Source of the DNA: Chryseobacterium indologenes
GTDB lineage: Bacteria > Bacteroidota > Bacteroidia > Flavobacteriales > Weeksellaceae
Direction of reading: 5' to 3'
Length of the DNA stretch: 64,000 nucleotides
Assembly: GCF_002025665.1 (NCBI RefSeq)
Contig: NZ_CP018786.1
Span: 1,612,001 to 1,676,000, forward strand
The notes beneath the pieces are model-generated. The model was not told the DNA's origin, made no database searches, and saw only the letters and a program-made list of their open reading frames with translations. This document shows positions 17,432 through 24,320 of the stretch, piece by piece (the stretch's first letter is position 1; every line of letters begins with the position of its first letter). The translations under genes and the position numbers were made by a program.

Positions 17432-17920
17432 ATGATCAAAGAAAAAGAACAGGATATATGTCATCAGGATACTACTTGTGTATACGAAAGTACCGCTACC
17501 CATCCATGGTATCTTAATCTGAAATACCTTGCCGCTGGAATTATTTTCGGGATTATTTTTGTGAAAGCAGAAGTGATCAGTTGGTTCAGAATACAGGAAA
17601 TGTTCCGTCTGCAGTCTTTCCATATGTACGGAATCATTGGAAGTGCTGTTTTGGTAGGAATGATTTCAGTGTGGCTGATTAAAAAATTTAAAATAAAAAC
17701 AATTGATGGGGAATCTATCACCCTGACACCTAAAAAGTTTAACAAAGGTCAGATCTATGGCGGATTGATATTTGGTTTTGGCTGGGCCATTACCGGAGCC
17801 TGCCCCGGACCTCTTTTTGCTCAGATTGGAACAGGAGCTTTAGCAGTATCCGTTACCTTGTTAAGTGCAATTGCTGGAACATGGGTATATGGATATTTCA
17901 GAGATAAGCTACCTCATTAA
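17432..17920 (+). CDS. YeeE/YedE (DUF6691-like) transporter, second half-size subunit
   Basis: A 162-residue membrane protein with about four hydrophobic segments and the C-terminal YeeE/YedE half motif FGFGWAITGACPGPLFAQIGTG (C124). It pairs with the preceding 187-residue protein; the two together equal one full TsuA-type transporter. A Cys/His-containing N-terminal stretch (DICHQDTTC) precedes the first helix. It is the last gene of the sulfur operon and is followed by a terminator 14 bp downstream. Confidence 0.9.
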   Translation: MIKEKEQDICHQDTTCVYESTATHPWYLNLKYLAAGIIFGIIFVKAEVISWFRIQEMFRLQSFHMYGIIGSAVLVGMISVWLIKKFKIKTIDGESITLTPKKFNKGQIYGGLIFGFGWAITGACPGPLFAQIGTGALAVSVTLLSAIAGTWVYGYFRDKLPH

Positions 17921-17934
17921 TACCTTATAAAAAA

Positions 17935-17959
17935 AGACTGCAGAAAAAATCTGCAGTCT
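17935..17959. terminator. Bidirectional terminator
   Basis: AGACTGCAG (17935-17943) and CTGCAGTCT (17951-17959) flank a seven-base loop, with an A run before and T-rich sequence after. It ends both the sulfur operon and the opposing efflux operon. Confidence 0.8.
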
Positions 17960-17973
17960 CTCCAAGTATAAAA

Positions 17974-19374
17974 TTATGAATAAATGAAGTTCTCCGCACC
18001 TAAAGCCATATAAAGGTTTATGCGCTCTATTCTGTACTGAAGTTCCAGATTGATGAGGTTCATTTCATTTTTCAAAAGGTCTCTTTGTTTACGGATCAGT
18101 ACAAAACTGTTGTTAGTACCTACCTTTATTTGTTTCTCAGTGAGTGTAATATTATTTTTCAGCTCATTGACCGCGTTAGTTGTATAAGTCATCTGCTTTT
18201 CAATAGAACGGAGATTGGCTAAAGAAGATTCCACTTCGTTCAATGCATTCAGAACAGCTTTAGAATATTCCTCAACAACCTGTTTCTGCTGGGAATTTTT
18301 TACTTCCACATTCTTTTTAAGCTTTCCACCATTGAATAGAGGAGAAACTAATCCTCCACCCACTTTTACCAAAGGATTAGAAAATAAAGAATTAATAGAT
18401 TCCACATTACTTCCTGCACTCCCAAGTGATGAGCTTATATTTAGTGAAGGAAGTCTTGCTGCTTTAGCCTCCTGTACTTCATAAAAAGCCTTTTCAATCT
18501 GAAAATGACTGGCCTGTATGTCTGATCTGTTCTCCAGAAGTTCAAGAGGGAAAGACTCTGGAATATTACTTTTTACAGGGTTAAAAGAGTTTTGGGTCGT
18601 CAGTTTTCCCGCCGGATATTTTCCAGTGAGAAGTTCCAGAGATCTTCTGGACTGTGTATTGGCATTTTTAATCTTCTCAAGATAGCCTTGCAGGGAAATA
18701 ATTTCTGCAGAGATATTGGAAATATCCAGAGCATTGGCCGTTCCTACTTTCTTTTGAATGATATAGAGCTTTTCAAGATCTTTAGACTTCTGAATATAGC
18801 CTTCAACCTTATCTTCCTGAATGTTTCCTGCAATATTCAGAAAATAAGCTTTGGCAATCATCCCTGCAATGGATTGATGCAGTAGTGTATTCTGATGTTT
18901 TGCAGAAAAATAGCTGCTGGTACTTGCCATCTGTGAAGATTTATTTTTACCCCAAAGATCAATTTCCCAATTGGCTTTTAGTGCAAGACGCTGAACCTGA
19001 CTGCCGCTGACCAAATTATTGGAAGTATTGGCAACAGCACTTACAGTTGGATAAAGGTCGCTTCCTGCTATCTCCATCGCCAGCTCAATCTGGTTAAGCT
19101 TTTCTCTGGCAATAATCAGATCCGCATTATATGACATTCCTTCATTAATCAAGGCTTCCAGCTGTGAGGTTTTAAGATCATTGATCCAGTCATAGGAAAT
19201 TGATTTTGAATTTGCTTTTCTGTCAAAAATCCAGTCATCAGGAATTTGTATATGAGAAGCAATTTCACTTTTTTCTTTCAGCTCATTTATATTTTCCTTT
19301 GTAGCTTCTTTATAACCGATGCATGAGCTTAAACTTACAGTGAGTACGCTCAATAAAACTAACTTTTTATACAT
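17974..19374 (-). CDS. TolC/NodT-family outer membrane efflux lipoprotein
   Basis: A 466-residue lipoprotein with lipobox LSSC (C18). It has the duplicated outer membrane efflux pattern: LEALINEGMSYNADLIIAREKLNQIELAMEIAGSDLYPTVS near the N-terminus, PESFPLELLENRSDIQASHFQIEKAFYEVQEAKAARLPSLNIS in the middle, and long heptad-like helices throughout. It forms the outer membrane channel of tripartite efflux. Its gene starts one base after the HlyD-type gene ends, so the two are co-transcribed. No inner membrane pump gene is present in the operon. Confidence 0.93.
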   Translation of the reverse strand: MYKKLVLLSVLTVSLSSCIGYKEATKENINELKEKSEIASHIQIPDDWIFDRKANSKSISYDWINDLKTSQLEALINEGMSYNADLIIAREKLNQIELAMEIAGSDLYPTVSAVANTSNNLVSGSQVQRLALKANWEIDLWGKNKSSQMASTSSYFSAKHQNTLLHQSIAGMIAKAYFLNIAGNIQEDKVEGYIQKSKDLEKLYIIQKKVGTANALDISNISAEIISLQGYLEKIKNANTQSRRSLELLTGKYPAGKLTTQNSFNPVKSNIPESFPLELLENRSDIQASHFQIEKAFYEVQEAKAARLPSLNISSSLGSAGSNVESINSLFSNPLVKVGGGLVSPLFNGGKLKKNVEVKNSQQKQVVEEYSKAVLNALNEVESSLANLRSIEKQMTYTTNAVNELKNNITLTEKQIKVGTNNSFVLIRKQRDLLKNEMNLINLELQYRIERINLYMALGAENFIYS

Positions 19375-19375
19375 G

Positions 19376-20533
19376 TTAATGAAGTTTAGGAATCAGGAAG
19401 TTGATTTTACTGTTGATACGCACCATTACTTTTCTGATAAGATGAAGAGGTTTAATATGATCAGAATAGATCACAGCTGTTCCTCTTGCTCCCACTGTAA
19501 GTTGTTTCTGGTTATCTTCCAGGACAAACTTGGCAATAAGTTTTCCATCAGTCTCTGGTAATTGTCTGGCTGTATCAGGTAGTCCCGCAGTAGAACCATT
19601 TCCACCCAGCATTCCTCCTGCATTATTCATGATTCCCTGGCTTGTAGCATCAATTACATATTCAAGTTTAGCCTTTACTACTTTTCCCGGTTCTGTTTTA
19701 AGAGCAAGCTCTACTTCATTTCCATTTTTTACTGATTCAAGCTCGTTCTGAGCAAAAAATCCAATGACCGACTGCTGTTTCTGAATCAGAACAAATGCAG
19801 ATTTGAATGGGGCCATAATAGCTCCTTCATTCAGCTGAACATTAGGAATCACACCGTCTGTAGGTGCCAAAACAATAGTCTGGGAAAGATTCCATTTTGC
19901 CTGCTCCAGTTTAGCCTGAATCTCAGATACTGATGAATTTTCGCCACCATAAGAAGCATTGGACTTTGTTTCCAAAGACTGTTGTTGTGATTGTGCAGCA
20001 CTGATTCTGGATTGTAGATCACGTACGTTGGTTATTGCCTGTTCAAGATCGAATTTGTTGGCTGCTCCTGCCTGTACAAGCTCCTGATATTGCGCTACTC
20101 TTTTGTTGGCAAGATCAAGCTGCGACTGTAATGCAGAAATATTTTTTCGGGAAGCCGAAATATCTGCATCATAGGAATGCACAGTGGCTTTCATGCTGCT
20201 AAGCTTAGCTTCCAGGGATTTAATTTCCTGTAAATAAGGCTCTCTGTCAAGCATAAATAAAGTATCTCCCTTTTTTACTTCCTGGTTGGTACTCACATAT
20301 ACTTTTTTCACCTTTCCCAAAACCTGTGTAGTAATATCCACACTTCTGTTTCCCACCTTTACATCAGAGGTAATAGGGCAATAATAATTTAAACTTAGTA
20401 TCAAAGCGATAGATCCGAAGATAGGCAATGAATATACGATTACCTGTGTAGTGAATGTCCACGGGATCAGTTTTAATTTTTTAATAAGCAGCCAGCATAT
20501 TCCGGCATATATTGCAACTAGTAATTCCAGCAT
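19376..20533 (-). CDS. HlyD/EmrA-type membrane fusion protein, YiaV-like
   Basis: A 385-residue periplasmic adaptor. Two hydrophobic segments at ~3-17 and ~27-49 anchor it, followed by a barrel-sandwich hybrid half (VDITTQVLGKVKKVYVSTNQEVKKGDTLFMLD), a long coiled coil (~85-190) and the return half (IVLAPTDGVIPNVQLNEGAIM), then a beta-barrel domain. The two-helix N-terminus and an adjacent DUF3302 gene match Escherichia coli YiaV-YiaW. It should link an inner membrane partner to the TolC-type lipoprotein encoded next. A Gly/Asn-rich insert (GIMNNAGGMLGGNGS) near residue 300 is a local peculiarity. Confidence 0.92.
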   Translation of the reverse strand: MLELLVAIYAGICWLLIKKLKLIPWTFTTQVIVYSLPIFGSIALILSLNYYCPITSDVKVGNRSVDITTQVLGKVKKVYVSTNQEVKKGDTLFMLDREPYLQEIKSLEAKLSSMKATVHSYDADISASRKNISALQSQLDLANKRVAQYQELVQAGAANKFDLEQAITNVRDLQSRISAAQSQQQSLETKSNASYGGENSSVSEIQAKLEQAKWNLSQTIVLAPTDGVIPNVQLNEGAIMAPFKSAFVLIQKQQSVIGFFAQNELESVKNGNEVELALKTEPGKVVKAKLEYVIDATSQGIMNNAGGMLGGNGSTAGLPDTARQLPETDGKLIAKFVLEDNQKQLTVGARGTAVIYSDHIKPLHLIRKVMVRINSKINFLIPKLH

Positions 20534-20539
20534 TTTTTT

Positions 20540-20905
20540 TTAATTTTCGATGGGTTTGAATTCTTCTTCAGGTAAATCTTTGTTATCTGCTTCTTTTTCA
20601 GAAGGAGTCTGGTTTCCATAATCATAGTTGGCCCAGATTAAGGCAACTGGCCATAAAAGACCACCAAACACCAGAGAAAGAAGGCACATACTTTTGATAG
20701 CGTTCAGCTGGGGATGATTTTTCTTCTCAGCTACTTTTTCCGGGTAAATATGAACTTTCCAGAAGAGATAAATCCCTGCAATAGGCAATACAAGTAAGAT
20801 TAGCCAGGATGCTCCATCGGCTATTTTGTCTTCAACATTGCCTGTAGAGGCCTGCACAAAATTGCATGCTAATAACAGGCAGAGAATGGTGGTTATTCTT
20901 TGCAT
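20540..20905 (-). CDS. DUF3302 membrane protein, YiaW-like
   Basis: A 121-residue protein when started at the ATG at 20905, which gives a clean signal peptide (ITTILCLLLACNFVQA). An upstream in-frame ATG at 20983 would add 26 hydrophobic residues and is less likely. Two membrane helices follow (GASWLILLVLPIAGIYLFW and the segment around MCLLSLVFGGLLWPVALIW), then an acidic tail. The pattern fits DUF3302, the partner of YiaV-type HlyD proteins. Its stop is 6 bp from the HlyD start. The function is unknown; it may stand in for the missing inner membrane component. Confidence 0.78.
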   Translation of the reverse strand: MQRITTILCLLLACNFVQASTGNVEDKIADGASWLILLVLPIAGIYLFWKVHIYPEKVAEKKNHPQLNAIKSMCLLSLVFGGLLWPVALIWANYDYGNQTPSEKEADNKDLPEEEFKPIEN

Positions 20906-20995
20906 AAATTGGTATAAAATGGTAATAAAATGTTGACTTAAGAAAATACAGATGAAGACCAGGATGAAAACCCGGACAATCACATACTACTCTGT

Positions 20996-21026
20996 TAAGA
21001 TGTAAAGACTATTCTATAAGATGTAA
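20996..21026. promoter_or_regulatory. TAAGATGTAA direct repeat upstream of the YiaVW-like operon
   Basis: TAAGATGTAA occurs at 20996-21005 and 21017-21026, exactly 21 bp apart (two helical turns), between the Crp/Fnr gene and the DUF3302 gene. It is a candidate operator. Confidence 0.4.
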
Positions 21027-21136
21027 TGCTTTGAAGATGATTATATTTTTTTTCATTTGGTTTTTTTTATTGATGAGGAACTATTTTTTGACCGGACAAA
21101 ATTATACTGAACGAAACAATTAAAAATATTCTTAAG

Positions 21137-21736
21137 TTATTTTTTTCTTTGATTCTTTTTTTTAACGTCACGGGCAGTAATACGGGAAAGAGAATTTGGG
21201 GTAATACCCAGAAAATTAGCAATATACTTTCTGTTTGCATTTTGACAGACAAACGGATGACTGTTCAGGAAATCTTCATAGCGGGAAAGCGGCGAACTCC
21301 TGCAAAACTGCTCTGTGCGTGCAGATAGAATACTGATAATCTGTTTTAAAGATTTTAAATATAAGTTGTAAATTCCTTTATGCTGAAATGCAATCTGTTC
21401 AAATTTCTCTTTATTAAAAAGAAAAATTTGTGAATCAATGACAGCCTGTATGGTATACTTTTTTGCGCCTTCTGGGGAATAAGATTCAGGGCTTTCCATA
21501 AAGGCAACCTCTTTTTCTGATGGCAGAAAAGTATTGATTTCAACTCCGTTTTCATCGTCAAAGTAAAATCTCAGAAGACCGCTGGTCAGTATAAATAAAT
21601 GGTTAAATGGCTGACCAGGCTCTAACAGTTTTTCTTTTTTTCGAAGAAGTTTGGGAGTACTGATGCTTGCAAGGACCTGGATTTCTTCATCTGATAATTC
21701 CTTAAAGCAATCCATTCTTCTAAACGTTTTAAACAT
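21137..21736 (-). CDS. Crp/Fnr-family regulator next to the YiaVW-like efflux genes
   Basis: A 199-residue regulator. The N-terminal cNMP-type barrel (LLRKKEKLLEPGQPFNHLFILTSGLLRFYFDDENGVEI) is followed by a dimer helix and a C-terminal winged HTH (FVCQNANRKYIANFLGITPNSLSRI). The ANFLGITPNSLSRI recognition region is typical of the many Crp-like regulators of Flavobacteriia. It is upstream of the DUF3302-HlyD-TolC genes on the same strand, with 231 bp to the DUF3302 start, so it may control them. The effector is unknown. Confidence 0.88.
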   Translation of the reverse strand: MFKTFRRMDCFKELSDEEIQVLASISTPKLLRKKEKLLEPGQPFNHLFILTSGLLRFYFDDENGVEINTFLPSEKEVAFMESPESYSPEGAKKYTIQAVIDSQIFLFNKEKFEQIAFQHKGIYNLYLKSLKQIISILSARTEQFCRSSPLSRYEDFLNSHPFVCQNANRKYIANFLGITPNSLSRITARDVKKKNQRKK

Positions 21737-21864
21737 AAATACTAATTAAAATAACCATTATAAAAATAATAAAAAATAGCAAAGAAAAAATAGTGAAAAA
21801 GCCATAAGACTTTCAACGAATTTTTTTAAGATATTTGCTTTGTATTAAATAATTCTTACTTACA

Positions 21865-22860
21865 ATGAACAATAACCGAAGAAGTTTTATTAAAAAATTG
21901 GGAATTGCCACAGCAGCACTTACCATTAATCCTTTAGATGTGATGGCCCAAAATCTGCCTGAAAATAAAAAAATCATCAATAAACCTATCGTACTCTCCA
22001 CCTGGAATTTCGGATTCAAAGCCAATGAAGAAGCATGGACAATCCTTGGAAAAGGTGGAAAAGCTTTGGATGCAGTAGAAAAAGGAGTACGTCTTGTAGA
22101 ATTAGATCCAAAGGAAAGGAGTGTAGGATACGGAGGCCGTCCGGATAGAGATGGAAGAGTAACGCTGGATGCCTGCATTATGGATGAAAATTATAATATT
22201 GGTTCTGTAGCCTGTCTGGAACATATTAAAAATCCTATTTCTGTTGCCAGAGCGGTAATGGAAAAAACACCTCACGTTATGTTGGTAGGAGATGGAGCAT
22301 TACAGTTTGCCCTTTCACAAGGTTTTAAAAAAGAGAACCTTCTCACTCCTGAATCAGAAAAAGAATGGAAAGAATGGTTAAAAACCAGTCAATATAAACC
22401 TATTGCCAACATTGAAAACCATGATACAATAGGAATGATCGCTTTAGACGCTCAAGGGAATCTTTCCGGTGCCTGTACAACCAGTGGAATGGCTTTTAAA
22501 ATGCATGGAAGAGTAGGAGATTCACCAATTATCGGAGCAGGTTTATTTGTAGATAATGAAGTAGGAGCTGCTACCGCAACAGGTCATGGTGAAGAGGTGA
22601 TCAGAACGGTAGGAACACATCTTGTGGTTGAGTTGATGAGACAGGGCAGAAATCCACAGGAAGCCTGTAAGGAAGCGGTAGAAAGAATCGTGAAAATTGC
22701 TCAGCGAAGAAACAAAAATCTGAAAGATATTCAGGTGGGCTTTATTGCCATCAATAAGCAGGGAGAGTATGGTTCTTACTGTATTCAGGATGGATTCAAC
22801 TTTGCTGTTTATGATCAGAAAGGAAACCGCCTTGAAACACCGGAATTTGCTTTAAAATAA
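21865..22860 (+). CDS. N4-(beta-N-acetylglucosaminyl)-L-asparaginase
   Basis: A 331-residue glycosylasparaginase. It starts with a twin-arginine signal (NRRSFIKKLG, then a hydrophobic stretch to about residue 29), so it is exported folded by Tat. The autoproteolysis site and N-terminal nucleophile lie in NHDTIGMIALD (T188), followed by SGACTTSGMAFKMHGRVGDSPIIGAG and ATATGHGEE. The enzyme cleaves GlcNAc-Asn after the peptide and outer sugars have been removed, the last step in N-glycoprotein degradation; it is well known from Elizabethkingia meningoseptica. The beta-mannosidase and GH20 genes nearby fit the same pathway. Confidence 0.95.
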   Translation: MNNNRRSFIKKLGIATAALTINPLDVMAQNLPENKKIINKPIVLSTWNFGFKANEEAWTILGKGGKALDAVEKGVRLVELDPKERSVGYGGRPDRDGRVTLDACIMDENYNIGSVACLEHIKNPISVARAVMEKTPHVMLVGDGALQFALSQGFKKENLLTPESEKEWKEWLKTSQYKPIANIENHDTIGMIALDAQGNLSGACTTSGMAFKMHGRVGDSPIIGAGLFVDNEVGAATATGHGEEVIRTVGTHLVVELMRQGRNPQEACKEAVERIVKIAQRRNKNLKDIQVGFIAINKQGEYGSYCIQDGFNFAVYDQKGNRLETPEFALK

Positions 22861-22944
22861 TAGTATAATAGAAGCAATAAATAGCCCAGAGTTATAGATG
22901 AATTTTATCAGAGATAAAATCCTTTTTAAACAAATCAATGATAC

Positions 22945-22964
22945 CTATTGGCCTTAGCCAAAAC
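22945..22964 (+). repeat. Solitary half of the CTATTGG/TTAGCC hairpin repeat
   Basis: CTATTGGCCTTAGCCAAAAC matches 19 of 20 bases of the right half of the composite repeat at 55283 and forms a small hairpin (TTGGC / GCCAA). It ends eight bases before the start codon at 22972. Confidence 0.6.
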
Positions 22965-22971
22965 ATAAAAT

Positions 22972-23514
22972 ATGACAAGAACAATTATCGCTTCCTTATT
23001 TCTGATTATCGCCTGCAAGGAAGAAAAGAAGGAGATTAAAACACAGCAGATACAAGAAAAAGTAGTTTTGCATAATGAGCCCAATGAAGCTGATGAAGCC
23101 CAAAAATGGCTGAAAACAAGCATTGTTAACTACTTTAAAGCTGATATCGGAAATGAAGAAAAGAATATGCAGAAGATGACAACAAAAGATTATTTTGATT
23201 ATAAAACTGATGCAACAAATGTTGATCTGGATGTTGATGGAAGCCTTACTGATAAGGAATTTCAGGATAAATGGAAGTCTAAGTTTGATACCAATAAAGC
23301 TGGGGTCGGCATAGGATTTCTTATCTCCGCCCAGGATTGGAACAATATTGAAGTGGAAAGTTGCGATTTAAAGTCGTCTTCAAAGAATGAATATATTTTC
23401 AATGTAGTATTGAGAGATGATGGCTTTAAAGCTCAATATCCTTCTGTGATAAAAGTAATAAAAGAAAACGGTTCTTTTTTGATTGCAGATGTACTGCAGG
23501 ATGAACCAAAATAA
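22972..23514 (+). CDS. Lipoprotein of unknown function
   Basis: A 180-residue protein I do not recognise. It has a short lipoprotein signal (MTRTIIASLFLIIAC, C15). A Lys/Glu-rich linker follows, then a compact domain of about 135 residues with several aromatic-acidic segments (QKWLKTSIVNYFKADIGNEEK, FQDKWKSKFDTNKAGVGIGFL, SDLKSS-like turn, YPSVIKVIKENGSFLIADVL). The overall feel is of an NTF2/DUF3828-like small alpha+beta fold, but this is only an impression. It precedes cutC by 18 bp and is probably co-transcribed with it. Confidence 0.75.
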   Translation: MTRTIIASLFLIIACKEEKKEIKTQQIQEKVVLHNEPNEADEAQKWLKTSIVNYFKADIGNEEKNMQKMTTKDYFDYKTDATNVDLDVDGSLTDKEFQDKWKSKFDTNKAGVGIGFLISAQDWNNIEVESCDLKSSSKNEYIFNVVLRDDGFKAQYPSVIKVIKENGSFLIADVLQDEPK

Positions 23515-23532
23515 AATTTAATAGATAATATA

Positions 23533-24195
23533 ATGTCAAAAATAGAAATAGCTTGTTTTAATCCTGAATCAGCAATCATTGCTTTTGAAAATGGGGCAGA
23601 CAGAATAGAATTATGTGATGGACTCAGTGAAGGCGGAACCACTCCGGATTTCGAAACCATGAAGAAGCTTCGTGAAAAAATTACGATCCCGATTTTTGTG
23701 ATGATCCGTCCAAGAGGTGGAGAATTCACTTATTCAGATTCGGAATTTGAGCAGATGAAAAATGATTTGGTGCAATTAAAATCTTTACATGCAGATGGTT
23801 TTGTATTCGGTATTCTGGATGAAAATGATGAGATTAATATGGAACAGAATAAAGCTTTAGTCGAATTGGCAAAACCGCTTCCATGCACTTTTCACCGTGC
23901 TTTTGATCGTGCTGCAAGTCTGGAATATTCTCTGGAAAAAGTAATCGAATGTGGTTTTACAACCATCCTTACTTCCGGCCAGAAACCGAATGTATCTGAA
24001 GGAAAAGAAAATCTTAAGAAACTGGTTGAACTTTCCGATGGAAGAATAGAAATCCTTGTTGGAGGTGGACTTCGCTCATCCAATATCGAAGGGATAAGAG
24101 CTGTTACCCATGCTGGATACTTCCATTCTTCAGCCATTACTGATGGTGGGGCTTTTGCCAATGCGGATGAAGTGGTTGCGTTGAAGAGTAAATAA
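23533..24195 (+). CDS. cutC: CutC family protein
   Basis: A 220-residue TIM-barrel protein with the CutC blocks: IEIACFNPESAIIAFENGADRIELCDGLSEGGTTPD at the start, IFVMIRPRGGEFTYSDSEFEQM, CTFHRAFDRAASLEYSLEKVIECGFTTILTSGQ and LVGGGLRSSNI. CutC was proposed to handle copper, but this role is disputed and the true substrate is unsettled. The genes around it concern glycan degradation, not metal handling. Confidence 0.93.
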   Translation: MSKIEIACFNPESAIIAFENGADRIELCDGLSEGGTTPDFETMKKLREKITIPIFVMIRPRGGEFTYSDSEFEQMKNDLVQLKSLHADGFVFGILDENDEINMEQNKALVELAKPLPCTFHRAFDRAASLEYSLEKVIECGFTTILTSGQKPNVSEGKENLKKLVELSDGRIEILVGGGLRSSNIEGIRAVTHAGYFHSSAITDGGAFANADEVVALKSK

Positions 24196-24259
24196 AACGA
24201 ATAATATGCGCTCAGTTTGTTATTCAAAGCACAGCGGGAATCTAACCCAATAAGATGAA

Positions 24260-24286
24260 GATTCCTTCGTGCTTCGGAATGACAGA
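24260..24286 (+). repeat. REP-like ATTCC/GGAAT palindrome
   Basis: GATTCCTTCGTGCTTCGG followed by AATGACAGA: a short palindrome (ATTCC / GGAAT) with the AATGACA tail also seen in the copies at 60838, 60926 and 60989. It overlaps a spurious upstream extension of the beta-mannosidase frame. Confidence 0.5.
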
Positions 24287-24320
24287 ACTACTGATATTAC
24301 GATACAAAACAAAATTATTG

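Noticed and set aside
20906..20983. Upstream ATG for the DUF3302 protein
   Set aside because: It would put a hydrophobic extension in front of a good signal peptide that starts at 20905.
24255..24320. Longer N-terminus for the beta-mannosidase
   Set aside because: These codons translate a REP-like palindrome, and the signal peptide begins only at the ATG at 24321.
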